A stretch of DNA of 64,000 nucleotides, taken from positions 3,095,612 to 3,159,611 of the forward strand of contig JAVDOI010000019.1 in NCBI GenBank assembly GCA_032191485.1, given 5' to 3'. Positions within the stretch are counted from its first letter, which is position 1. Every line of letters begins with the position of its first letter. Position numbers and translations under genes: made by a program. Source of the DNA: Leptoclinus maculatus. Its lineage: Eukaryota; Chordata; Actinopteri; Perciformes; Stichaeidae. The notes beneath the pieces are model-generated. The model saw only the letters and a list, made by a program, of their open reading frames with translations. It did not search any database and was not told the DNA's origin. Shown piece by piece: positions 47,801 through 59,540 of this stretch.

Positions 47801-50366
47801 TATGTGAGAAAAGAAGGTCGGATTCATCCTCTGCTACTGTGGATGTTTACAACACAAACTTAAAGAGTGTAATTGGTGTGCGTGTATTGACCAGAAGGCA
47901 GGTAGAGCAGAGAGAGGATCAGGTCCAGACGGTCCCACTCGGCTCACGAAGTTGTGGTGACATCTGATTTATCTTCATTAGCATCTATTGTAATGGATCC
48001 GTTGAGTTACCCGCTTTCCTGAGCTCGTACGTGCCACCATCCAAATTCAACTCATTAACAACATTAAGGGTACTTCAAGCTTAAGTTGTTTGATTTTACT
48101 TCCTGGGATAATTGTGCCGATTCCATCATACATGTACGCTGTATCATGGCAGCAGCAGGGAATAAAAAAAGGATTGGAGACAATAAAAGTAATTAAATGA
48201 ACCTGCAAAACAATGATCAACACAAAGTAGTGCTAACGGCTGTAGTGAGTCCTTCCAAACTTCAGCGTGCATGCAGCAGTATGGCACGAACAGGAAGTGT
48301 CGACAGACGGGGGTTTGTCTCACTTAATGACCTCAACAGCGGACGCATACAGCGACGGTAATGTAGTCCATTCTTTTGTTCATGTCAGAGGCTATAGCCA
48401 TTTCCTAGACTTAAGCAGGGCAGACCTGGTCAAACTCATTTTTCATACACTATTCCACCATGTCGTGTCATTCCCATCGTCTCCCTCCCCTCAATTCATC
48501 AGCTGTCCACTGTCTAACACGGCATTAAAAATGAAGTATAAAGGGAACACAACGTCTCACGGCCTGTCGTGAGCTATTGCTTGAATCTACTTCACATCAT
48601 CAAGAAAATGGCGGCGATACATCTCCAACCTGGCTTTAATACCGCAGCACGTCCCTGCACACAAGCGCCTTCCCGATTTTATGGCTGCCCAAATGGGTGT
48701 CGAGAGTTTAAATTCTGACCTTCAAAATTGTGCTAGCGTGATCCCTGCAGACTCACTTGCAGCCTTGGATTTCAGTGTCCACAATGGGAAACCACTTAGC
48801 AAGAATCAAAGCAAGCGGGTTGCTAAGGGGGGAGCTTGAACCTGAGTGGAATGAAATTGACTGGTTCACACTCCCGTTTCTTTTAGCCGTGTACTGTAGT
48901 ACACTCAGGCCGTGCAGCGGTAGCTTCGGTTTGCGGGACGTCTCCAGAGCTGCTTTCCCTTACTGGTTGTAAATGTTTCACCGACGTGTGACCTCCGTGT
49001 CTGATGTACTGCGAGTCTTCTTGTGTTATATGCATCAACGGTTGTTGCTTGCTCTGCACCTTAGACTTTCTGCACTTTGTAATAAAAATGACGTATGTGA
49101 TGAATAAGAAGCATCTTGCCAGGGAAGGAAAACACTGTTCGCACCCTTGAGGGAGCCCTAACTAACAGCCAGAGACACTCCCCATGTTAAACACAACAAT
49201 CAATCCACACGCTCAGTGCTTTACGTGGAGTTTGGCTGCCTGAATCTGATTTGTAATTGTGGCTCAAAGATGGATCCTCCATCCGTCACTCTTCTAAACT
49301 GCTACCGACAAAGCAACAAATAGATGGAGGGGGGAAATCTGTTCATGCGCCATTAACATGACAGTTCTACATCTCGTTACGTAGGTTTGCACAGAGGGAA
49401 TTAAACTCATCAAGATTATTTCTCCATATGAGAGCTGGTATTTGTGGCCACACGCAGCATCATGGTGTGCAAAGCAAAAGCAATGATTACATTATCATTC
49501 GCAACAGCTTCATGAATGATACAAAGCGTGCATCATTCGCAGTTTCTCCAGCGTCTCCGGAGACCAACGTATAAAAGCTTCTCAAGCGGAGTAATTTCAG
49601 CTCCGCGCAGAGAGAAATGGCCCATCACGTCCCGATGAAAAGCAACTTCGGTTCAAAGGATTCGCTGAAAGGAACACAAGGCTGGTAAAAACAACACCGT
49701 CTGATAGTCAGCATCAAGTGCTGGGAGTTAATGTTACAATTCCAAGCTGCTGTTGGGGTTCAACAATCTGCTTTGGTTTTACAAGGGGTCAGACTATTCC
49801 TTGGCCAGGATCAGTATCTCTCTGAACAAACGAGATATAACATGCTGATTCAAAGAGAAGTCAGGCCTTTCCCCCTCTCTCCAGCCTTTATGCTAAGCTA
49901 AAGAGAGAGGGAATGGATAGGAGGGTTTTCCCAAAATGTCGACTATTGCTTTAAATTCAAACGGGTTAATTTTTTTTCCTGCCTTATAGAGAGATAAATA
50001 TGTATTAGTCCTTTCAGAATGTCATTGTGTGCCATACCACAAATGTCAGATACATAAACTAGACTACATCACCTATAATACCACCGAAAACAACAACAGA
50101 CATCATCTACGTCCTGATTGTGTTGCACAAAAGAGTGCCGATATCGACATGAGAGCGAGGGACGGATGTAAAAGGGTTTTTAAAGAACAGGTAGAAGAGG
50201 ACGATGTGGTTGAGGGGTTCATTCACGAGGGAGAGGACAGCAGATCCCAAATGTCTCGTTCGTTTGTTCAAAGTGATGCCTCGGTTCATTTCAGACATTC
50301 AGTTCTTTGTGTTTTACATCATCTTTTAATACATGCATCTTGTATTGTTGTTCAAAAACAACATTT

Positions 50367-50401
<35 letters not shown>

Positions 50402-53400
50402 GTCACTTAACGTAGCAACCCGTCAAGAAATCATTGATATTGACGTCCACCCTGTCAACAAATCTCACTAATTGTCTATTTTAATAGAGCCAAAACAGGA
50501 AGAAAATGGCCAAAACCTTATTATGGTAATTATCTATTTAAAGACAACATAATTGTTTATGGATGGAGTCTACAATGAGCCCACAAAAGTAAAAGTTTAG
50601 ACTATTTTTTCTGAGATAGGCTACTTAAAAGTGAATGTTTCATATTGCACTTAAAGTAATTTCTGCTTTGTTTAATTATCATGCGATCACTATAAACATG
50701 TCCTTGTTCGGTCTGAGACCGGGCTATGCATGGCCAGTTAGACCCTTTTACTACATCATATCACGAGACCTGTCAAAGTACGCACTTTATGTTTTTTTAC
50801 TTATGTATTCAAATTTCTACATTCAAAGTTTTAGCGTCAACATGTTATTCTTTTCCCAAACACTTTTCCTCACATGCTCTGTTGTGGGTTTGTACGCGAT
50901 GACGTTGCTACATATACACGCATACATACACATACATATACATGAGAATGTACTTATCCACAGTCAGTTTGTATAACCTACAGTAACTTAGATGGCGGTC
51001 TTAGCAGGCTCCCAGTTTCACGTTGGTTTCAGATCCCAAAGTCACACAATAACACAAACCAATGCAAATTTATTCGATGTATTTTTTCCCCTTTTGGAGA
51101 TGCAGGCCGTTCACATGGGTAGAGAGAGAGAGAAGTGAACAATACGCAACAGAATCAAGCTGGGGCTCCATTCTGGTACGGTTCCTAACCGCCAGGCCAC
51201 CAGGAACGTCCTTGAATCCTGTCATTTAAATTTCACGGCATCGCGCTTTGTCTTATAAAACTTTGAAAGACACAAATCTACAAAACACAAGTTCAGCAGC
51301 AGCAGCAGGAACGTGCCCAGAGCCGCCGGAGGGATCCTCTCTGTCACAGCGGCTGGCGCAGCAGCTTTTAAAGCTGCACGGTTTGCAGGACAGACCGATT
51401 CCCCAGTGAAATGCTTTCTCTCTGTATCTGCTGGCAGGGGAAGCCGAGCGGGGATCCAAGTAGAAAACTCCAAATCCAGTCAGAAAAACCACAGCCGCTC
51501 AGTGTGAAGCATGTCCTTTAGAGAGGGATACTGGCAGCACTTCTCTTACATCTAAAGCAGCTCGGCTTGCTGTGTGTGTGTTTGTCTTTCATATCTTCTC
51601 TTGTCCGGGCCAGAGCGTGAGTCAGACCCTTGCTGCTTTTTATTGGGGGGAGGGCGACTGCTACTACCTGCTTTATTTGTGATGTGTTAGGACGTCTTTT
51701 TGCTTTTTAAATTGCACTTTTCCACCAACGGTTTGCTTAAATATATTCTAGCAGCGGCTACGAGAAATGCAATTAGAGACGGGAGGTAACCCACACGGCG
51801 TAGGAGGAGGACAGCATATGGCGCGAGGAATATTAGACTCCCGCTTCATTTGAATGCACTGTTTTCTGAGTTTTTCCCCCGAATACAAAAAAATAACAGG
51901 TAAATCTCTGAGTAGTGATGCGCTATACAGTTGCAGAACATCTTTGTCAGATGTAATATAATTCGGTCTCAGCAGAGCAGCTGACTCCATCACCGTTAGT
52001 CTCAGTGGCTGCCTGTTAACAGCAGCTGGAACGTGCCGCCAACACGCAACACGCCGGAGTGAAAACGTATTTAACCGGGTTTAGTTGAGCCGCCGCAGTA
52101 CAGTCGGTTCGGAGCAGTTCCACGCAGTCATTTCAGATTTACTGTTTACTGCAGCAACAGTGAGCATCTTAGCAGAAGGACACCTCAAGAAAATGTCACA
52201 TGCAATTAAAAGAGAATGGAGCAGCTCGGGCTCTAAATAATTCAGACAATGGAGCGTGATCTGGAAATTGGCTCCAAATACTGCAAGCGCTGCACTTTCT
52301 CCTTCACATATATGAATTTGTTTTAATGCTTCTAAGCCTGTTGTGGGAAATCTGGAAGGGTATCAGTTCCAATCATTACCATCTCATACTTGAGTTATTA
52401 TTTATTAAAAGGAACCCGTTAAAAAAAAATCCAAAACACTGGTCAGGATGAAAATGTTTCTGATGAAGTTTGCAGGGTCGGATCCTGATTGGTTACCTCC
52501 ACTACGCTGCTTTGCTTGTGAAACAGTTGTCTTTGGCCTTTGAGGGGAGTAACTCTAAAGTAAGAACACAAAAATATGGCAATTTTGTGGAAGTGCCCTA
52601 TTTAAGAATAAGGTGAATAAATGAGCAATTCACCCCCAAAAAAACTGTAAGCCACTCCAACAAAACGACACTTTGAAAAGAATAATGCACATAAAGAGAG
52701 GAAAATGGAACCTTCTGTGATAAAAGGCCCCATATAAAAGGAAATTGGTAGTCGGCTCTTCTTGGTAATTCTTTCATTATTGAGACAGATTAGACGAATG
52801 CAGAGCAGACAATAGAGACCCGAGAGAGATATTCTTACGGGACTCAATCCAAGGCCAGCAGAGTGTGTCTGTGTGTGTGTAGATGCGGGTATGCTATTGC
52901 ACCAAAGCCTCACTGATTATTCCATCTTTCTGTTGTCTCTCCAGCAGTTCACCATGTCCCAACAGGCACCTGCGAGGTGGTGGCGTTGCATCGCTGCTGC
53001 AACAAGAACAAAATCGAGGAGCGGTCACAAACTGTGAAGTGCTCCTGCTTTCCAGGGCAAGTGGCCGGCACCACCAGAGCCGCCCCGTCGTGTGTAGATG
53101 GTACGCTCCGGCTGAATATTTCATGGGCCATCTTCTTTTCTTTCTCTCTTTTTTTTTTTTTTGCTGACACTCCTTTCCACAAATCTTGAGGATTAGTTTT
53201 GCTGAGATCGCCGATAAGTGTTTTAGCAGACGCTGACTCGCTCAAGTGAAACTTCTTATACAAGACGCTGTCGGGGGGAAACATGTAGTGTAGTCTGTCT
53301 GAGATCATTCATACATGTCAGTGTGTTGTTAGGTAATTACATAACATGTTGAATTACACATGAACAAATCCCAAAAGGGAAAGTGATTTTTATTACTTAT

Positions 53401-56400
53401 TAGTACTACAGACACAGATCTTCTCATACAATATGAGAAAGGGACTGGTGATAACTGCATATTTATATCAAGTATTAATGGATTTAAACATGGAAATCTT
53501 ACAATAAAACCTTCATATGCTGTGGACTTTGAATCCATTGATTATTTTCTTAATTCATTGTTTTATCCACAAAATGTTAGGATTAAAGTGCTCACTGTTC
53601 ATCTGGCCTTACAGGCTCTGCTGGGTGCACCTACGGTAGGCGTGTATACACATTCATGTGCAAAGCATTTGTGTTTCCCACGGACACAAGGTGTCAGGTT
53701 AGGGCAAAGAGGTAGCAGTGGACGAACCCAAATGCAGAGAGACACAGGGAGCAGAAGGATATTTAACGGTGATTTTAATAGAGGACAGTCCAAGAAAATG
53801 ATCAAAACAAAACCTGCAGAACAGGAGAGTCCATACATGTGTACTTTAAAAAAAAATCCAAGGAAAAACTAAACGGGTAAAACACAAAACAGTATCAGGT
53901 AATTCAGGGAACACAGCAAGAAGCATCGCAGATCAGAACAAAGCATACAAACCAACACAGAGACAGGGGAACACAGGGTTTAAATACCCTGGGGAGGTGC
54001 AGGTGATTAGACACAAGAGGATTCAATCAGGGACAATCACACAGGTGGGAAAACATACAAAAGGAAGGAAGTGAAGTTAACACGGGACACAAGAGGCAGG
54101 GACATTCCAAATAAAACAGGAAACAAACTAAACCAAGACTGTGACACGGGATCATGCTGAAGGATACTGTACTCATTCATAGGGCATTTAATGCAACACT
54201 CCAACAGGTAACTGCTGTCGTACCTCACAACATCGTATTTTGAAAGAAAAATATATTATATTAATGCTCAAATCAAACTTACCATTCAAGCCCAAATTGT
54301 CTCAATGCAAGTCCAAAATAACATTGGGAACAACGGTCTTAATCAGACACTTATTATATTGTAATTTATTCCCATAATGCTGCGCGGAGCTGAACAGCTA
54401 AACGTTAACGGAGGTCACGTTGACTTTACGTTATGATGCGTTCAAGCTCAGCAAGAAGTATCGTAGCGATAAAGAGCATTGAGCAAAGGTACATTTTAAC
54501 GCTATCATGTCAAATGTAGTTTTTGCAGAGAAACTTAAAGAAAGTCAGTTGTTTGAAGAGAGACGTTTTCACAGATAATAGAGAGGGAATTACCCCCGAT
54601 TCAGCTGAAGTGGCTGCTCCACTTTGGTCTGAAGGGCGCGGGGTTCCGGGCTCAACTCTGGACCCAATCGTGTATGACCTATTCCTTGACATTTCAGAAT
54701 TGACATTTTCTGCAAATTAGAACTGTGAGCCACTGGCCTCCGTTTAAAGCTCCACGGGTGATCTCAGAAAAAAAAGAAAAAATGTTCAGCACTTAACCTT
54801 TTAATTATTCTTTCTTCTGCAACCAGGGATTACCTTTAGCTCAGCTCTGTGTGAGACGATCTTCTCTATATCATTGAACCTCCGGATATCTGAGAAAATG
54901 AACCTCCGGATATCTGAGAAAACTTGAATAGATTTGAATGTGTAATTCAGAGAGAATATCTGCAAATGTAACTGAGTGAAGTTTCCCAAAAAAGAGTGTC
55001 TTGATCGAATTATGACTTTGGACAAAACGTTGTGAAAACTTAAAAAGACAAATTATATCATAAAACATACATCATGAGTGGATTTGTTTATACCTGATGT
55101 TCTAGATGAAGAATATAACTGAAACTTATAAAAAAAGGAAGAGGAAGAGTTCGACACATCTGCTTTCTTGCCGAGAGTTAGATGAGAAGATTGATACCGC
55201 TCATATTTGTATGGACAATATGAAGCTGCTGCAAGCATCCGGTTAGCTTAGCTTAGCATAAAGACTGGAAGCAGGGGGAAACAGTTAGCCTGGCAACTTG
55301 AAAAGCTCAATATTTAACACAGTGTTTCTCTCGTTTGATTCAAATTATTTTCCGAAGGATGGTAGATTAGTTCCCAGTGAACATCAAATAGTACACGCAG
55401 ACACTCAAACATAGTTTAACTTTACTGATACTTAATGAATATGAGCTCAAGGTCAAAGCAAAAGATTTTTGGAACATTTCCAACGGCTACAATCAAGGAA
55501 ATAAAACGAAATAAAAGCACAAATCAATTTTTTGCTTCCAGATGTTTTCAGCCGAAAGCTGCCCTCATGTTTCCAAAGCGTCATTAACCGTTAAGTGAAA
55601 CGTATCCCGTGCACTATACCCACGTCGGGTTATCAATACTCCCATTTAATTTCATGAGAAAACCTCTGTGGCTTTTTAATAGCCGCTGTTACACAACCAC
55701 CATCTGCTTGCAGTTGACCCCGCCGCACGCTCCACACCACACTGCTGCTATAGCCGTGGCAGTGTGGTGCAAATTGATTCCCTCTTGTCATAAAGCATCC
55801 ATCCTCTGCAACGTACTCTGGCGAGGCCCCGGTGTTATGTGTGGATTACAATAGCAGTGCTCTTCATTAGGAGAGGACACTAATGCTGGTGCGTGAACGT
55901 AGATAATGACCTCTGTAATATGCCAAATTGAAATGATGTCTCGTACAACGGAGTAGCAGAAGCTTAATGTGCTCCTTTATGGAGGCAACTCGCTGCAGCT
56001 AAAAGGTTTTCCTGGAGCTCTTGTTCCAGTTCCCGACTCGAACGAACGCGTCGATGTGCACGGCTCTCAACAGAGTGCGCTTGAATACTCAAAATAGATA
56101 AAGCGAGCGTTGCCAGTCAAAAAGCAAATCTTGCATCACTTACCTGAGACAGCTGTCAGAAATGTGACACGACATGTTGCGACACAGCTATGATGGTATT
56201 TGAGGAGACGCTTCGTTTCAGGCTCATGATGCTATGGGTGTGAGCTTGAAATACAAAGACAGATTATGTCCTAAAATAATAATACAAAAATCATATATAT
56301 TAAATTTGGCACGGCAGGAAACAGTTTGACTGACAGAGATCATAAAATGTGTGAGTTGTGATACATTTTCTACTAATTTAATTTTTAATTTTTTAAATTT

Positions 56401-56678
56401 AATCTCACTTTTCATCATGTAAAAAAAAACAGTCAACAAATATTTAGAAATAGCTTTCGTTGACAAAGTTCACACCGGCGTGAAGGCCAACAGACCAGGT
56501 GAACAAAGACATCTCTGACCATTTCCTCTTTGACCTCTACATCTCTCCACCAGCCTCCATAGTGGAGCAGAAGTGGTGGTGTCAGATGCATCCGTGCCTT
56601 GACGGAGAGGAATGCAAAGTTCTCCCTGATCTGAAGGGCTGGAGCTGTGCTACAGGGAACAAGATCAAAACTACTAAG
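44732..56678 (+). CDS. tafa2: tafa2 gene: secreted chemokine-like protein TAFA2/FAM19A2 (joined coding exons, terminal exon missing)
   Basis: Coding segments are 44732-44834, 52945-53100 and 56554-56678; they join in phase for 128 codons. The product has an N-terminal signal peptide (about residues 1-30) and a cysteine-rich mature domain. That domain has ten cysteines in the family pattern: C, then CC, CSC, C in the first cysteine exon and C, C, C, C in the second. TAFA proteins are secreted brain-enriched ligands; members bind neurexins, and TAFA2 has been linked to neuronal survival. VALHRCCNKNKIEERSQ, TTRAAPSCVD and SIVEQKWWC point to TAFA2 rather than TAFA1, 3 or 4. Human TAFA2 ends three residues later in a tiny fifth exon, so the frame here lacks only the last few codons and stop. 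The first intron is about 34.5 kb, the others 8.1 and 3.5 kb. Confidence 0.93.
49861..49954 (-). repeat. Dispersed fish repeat, copy D
   Basis: 'ctccagcctttatgctaagct' (in part) and 'cccaaaatgtcgactattgc' correspond, reversed, to the two ends of the family seen at 55161-55296 and 19178-19297. The middle of the unit is missing. Confidence 0.6.
50368..50398. repeat. (GA)n microsatellite
   Basis: About 15 GA units. Confidence 0.95.
52945..53100 (+). CDS. tafa2: tafa2 exon 3: first cysteine-rich segment (six cysteines)
   Basis: The exon encodes VHHVPTGTCEVVALHRCC, then NKNKIEERSQTVKCSCFPG and ending AAPSCVD. It is almost identical to other vertebrate TAFA2 proteins. The acceptor is a tandem NAGNAG (ccagcag): starting at 52945 gives Ala-Val-His-His, starting at 52948 gives Val-His-His, both in frame. 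The donor gatg/gtacgc is weaker than consensus. It leaves one base, completed by CC of the next exon to make alanine. Confidence 0.95.
53692..54146 (-). mobile_element. Possible solo LTR or similar interspersed repeat
   Basis: Read on the minus strand the 455-base segment starts TGTCACAG and ends CCTGACA, and contains a TATTTAA box within GGTATTTAAACCC. This organisation resembles a solo long terminal repeat, and similar sequence is common in fish genomes in my memory. A flanking target duplication was not found, so the class is uncertain. Confidence 0.4.
54875..54922. repeat. 24-bp perfect tandem duplication
   Basis: The unit TGAACCTCCGGATATCTGAG plus AAAA occurs twice without change. Confidence 0.97.
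55161..55296 (+). repeat. Dispersed fish repeat, copy B
   Basis: Landmarks are 'tgctttcttgccgagagtta', 'gatgagaag', 'ggttagcttagcttagcata', 'aagactggaagcaggggg' and 'gttagcctggc'. It is the best preserved of four copies of this family in the window. Confidence 0.7.
56554..56678 (+). CDS. tafa2: tafa2 exon 4: second cysteine-rich segment (four cysteines)
   Basis: The exon encodes ASIVEQKWWCQMHPCLDGEE, then CKVLPDLKGWSC and NKIKTTK, carrying the last four cysteines. The acceptor is ctctccaccag and the donor is ctaag/gtgagt, leaving phase 0. Reading through the donor would add 12 codons (VSLKIPNHIPTC) before a TGA at 56715-56717, but the donor is strong and splicing to a short last exon is the family norm. 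Confidence 0.95.
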
Positions 56679-58308
56679 GTGAGTTTAAAGATCCCAAACC
56701 ATATTCCGACCTGTTGAATCTGACCTCGCACACGTCCAACTCCTCAAAGTCAACCGGCTGCGGCCTCTGTAGCACTCGTGTGCCCTGCCTTTACCTAAAA
56801 ACAGCTAATGTTTGCACTCTGGGCTTGGACCCCCCGGGGGCCTTTAATCAATGGGCTGCCATGTCTCCTTAGCACTTTCAGGCCACTTTGAGCACCCAAA
56901 CTGGCCAATTAGTCACTCCAATTACCTGCTTTTAACGCCGTAACACGATGCCCATTTCCTTCACTGTGTTATGACGACCCGTAGCCTTCGCTCCTGCCTC
57001 CCTTCCATGTACTTAATTATTTAAACTGCCCGCACCACACCTGCCTGGAGCCGGGAGCCTGGAGCCTAGGGCTATTGATTCAGGGACTTGTCGGGACCTC
57101 AAAATGGGATATACTATATATATATAATTTCTTTTCTTTTAGTGGTCCAGGGTTCCGAGACAAGCCTGTCTGTCTTCTGGAAATGGATTTTTGGTAACTA
57201 TCAGATCTTGATGAGACCCTAAAGAATGAAAGTTAAACATGTCTTTTCTGTTCTTTGTCTTCTTTTACATGGACGCCTGGAAAGATTTCGGCGGACAAAG
57301 AGCAGCTTTGGTAACGTCAGACGCTTCACAGGTAATAAACCTTTTTTTATATTCCCTTATGTTTGTGGTCCTAACTTCCAGATGAAAAATACAAAGGAAT
57401 TCTCAACAGGGATCATTAATGTGTCTCATTTTTACTTCACTGCACAAAAAGAAGGCCTGCACACCATTTACTGCGTAGCGTCGCCTCACATTTTCATTAA
57501 AACAGACAAGGCAAAGGGTATTATTAAGCACACTTTCCTGGAGTGCAACTACACCCGAGACGGAGAAGAGAGCGAGAGGAGATGTACGATCCACAAAGAC
57601 AACAACACGGACGCGTTCAAAGCATCGGCATTACCCAGCGGATTCATCTCGCACACCTTTGAACTCAGCTTGAGGAGCTTTTGGGAAAAAAAACAGCCCG
57701 AGATCAACCTGGAACCTCCAGCTATACTGACCTCTATCGCTCTGTATCATGAATGCATTCATGCACACTTGGAAACACCTCGAGAAATTCACAGAGGCAA
57801 CAAAGCAGCGACCGGCTACTACAAGTCCCAGGACACAGCAGGCTTTCGGTTTGTCTGTGAGTTACGACGGTGCAAAGAGGTTGAGCTGCAGCGTTAACAT
57901 CTGTACGTTTACAGCCCCCACATGGCAGCCAGTAGCAACAGTGTCTTTAGTACAGAAGAAGAAGAAAAACACAAAAAAGGTCCCAACTCACAGCACAGGT
58001 TGTTACGATCTAACGAAAAAAACTAAACTCTTCACTTGAATAAGAAGTCGTGACATATCTCGCTTTAGAAATGCAAATAAATGTCAAATAAAGAAGTAAA
58101 ACAAAACAAATACGTTTAGTACATACAGCAGCTGGCCTTATGTGCTGTTGCATGCAGTATGCATTTAATTGGGATGTTATTTCCTCATAACATGGCACAC
58201 TGAACTTTGACCCTCTTGCTTATATATATATCTGCTGCGCAAAGGATTGTGGGTCAGAATGGCCAGAAAAGCATGCTGGCTTACATACTGCAAAAATGCG
58301 ACCAGATG
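56679..58308. other. Downstream of tafa2 exon 4: non-coding with one long open frame
   Basis: A balanced-composition block lies at about 56800-57060 and a TA repeat at about 57114-57126. A 223-codon open frame at 57226-57897 has no recognisable domain and no supporting splice structure, so it is not called a gene. If tafa2 has a further exon this region is intron. Confidence 0.65.
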
Positions 58309-58410
58309 TAGTAGAGCAGGGGTGGCCAACCAGTCAGAGACTAAGAGCCACATTTTTTACTGCGTTACCGCAAAGAGCCACATCATACACATGGGCATGG
58401 GCATGGGGGC

Positions 58411-58443
58411 GCGCACGCACACACACACACACACGCACACGCG

Positions 58444-58492
<49 letters not shown>
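58411..58492. repeat. (CA)n microsatellite inside hAT element
   Basis: CA units are interrupted by a few CG steps near the left side and pure from about 58448 on. Confidence 0.95.
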
Positions 58493-58494
<2 letters not shown>

Positions 58495-58766
58495 ATTGTA
58501 AATGTCACACACCAACATGATAATGACAGAAATTGACTCCTACAGTACTAAGACCACAGGCCAGTCATTTTCAACAATGAACATTGTGTGCACTGTCTCA
58601 CACACACAAACTCTCAGTTCAACCAAGTCCACAAACAAAAATATAATAATTTACAATCGCGTTTGTCTTTTACTATGCATGTTGCTTAGTGGGACTTCTG
58701 GCATTCCTTGCCTTGAACAATCCTCTTCAAATCTGGCTTGTATTCCGTTGTTGCCACTCGAAGCAA

Positions 58767-59540
58767 TTATTCCACATGGGTGTCAGTCAGAACAGATCGA
58801 TGCTTTGATTTCACGTGTTTCAGGGTAGAAAACACAGACTCGCAGACGTATGTTGACCCAAACATTGACAGTATCTTAAGCGCAGCCCGTTTGACATTGG
58901 GGTATTTTTCCATTGGCACACTTTTCCAGAACTCAATGGTCCCTTCCGTTAAAGCAGGTTTCAGTTGGTCCTCCTCACAAAGATCGATCATCTCCAACTC
59001 AGCCGCGGCCTCATCTGTGACTAGCGGGGCTTTCAAACAGTCCGTCTCCGCATTAAATGGGTCGACGAGGAACGTAATCTGTGGCCTTTTCAGTTGTAGA
59101 TCACGGAACCGGGTCACAAAGCTTTCGTGCAGGTTTTCAATCAGTGTTGCATATCTGTCTCTTTGCTTATTCAGGGCGGCGCTGGTGACTTGCCTGCTGG
59201 CTTTTAGCAGAGTGGGAAAATGCGTTAAATCTCCCTTTTGAATATGCGCCTTGAACAGCTTCAGTTTGTTGACAAACGCAAACACACTTTGCACCAGGTC
59301 AGGCAGCATCTTTAACTTACCCTGCAGGGTCAGGTTCAGTCTGTCCAAGTGACACAGCATGTCGACCAAAAAGGCCAGATCCATAATCCACTCGAGGTCC
59401 GAGAGCTCGGGTTGAACGCCATTACGTTCAACAAAAAAATATAAACTCTCCCACTCTGTTAAAAACGTCCTGTGTTCATCTCCATATTTTCGTTTTGCTG
59501 TGCATTTTTTCCTGCCATTTTGAGAGCGAACTGGACACAA
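58767..59540 (-). pseudogene. Truncated hAT transposase, related to those that gave rise to GTF2IRD2-type proteins
   Basis: The minus-strand frame of about 257 codons starts with a segment like the N-terminus of these transposases (KRKYGDEHR) and passes almost directly into the C-terminal part (DLAFLVDMLCHLDRLN and later VKRAALKILSMFGSTYVCES). The latter includes the hAT dimerisation motif CESVFSTLKHVKSKHR. The zinc finger and catalytic core are missing, so an internal deletion has joined the two ends. There is no ATG in frame at the start (the near ATG is one frame off), and a TAA stop falls after HVE although the frame beyond it still resembles transposase for some 25 codons. It is a relic, not a functional gene. 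Confidence 0.88.

Larger units (their letters stand above)
44835..52944 (+). other. tafa2 intron 2
   Basis: An 8.1-kb intron without a recognised gene. It contains a dispersed repeat copy D at 49861-49954 (minus orientation) and a GA microsatellite at 50368-50398. More GC-balanced stretches near 46820-47130 and 47270-47560 could be conserved elements. Confidence 0.75.
53101..56553 (+). other. tafa2 intron 3
   Basis: A 3.45-kb intron. It contains a T run after the weak donor, a possible solo LTR (53692-54146), a 24-bp tandem duplication (54875-54922) and a dispersed repeat copy B (55161-55296). A stretch at 54409-54529 resembles 7441-7576. No gene was found. Confidence 0.75.

Noticed and set aside
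57134..57205. Acceptor 'cttttctttttag' at about 57141 as the last tafa2 exon
   Set aside because: The frame after it (WSRVPRQACL...) does not resemble a TAFA ending, and the AG lies in a simple T-rich stretch.
58738..59241. Plus-strand 167-codon open frame
   Set aside because: It is antisense to the hAT transposase relic.
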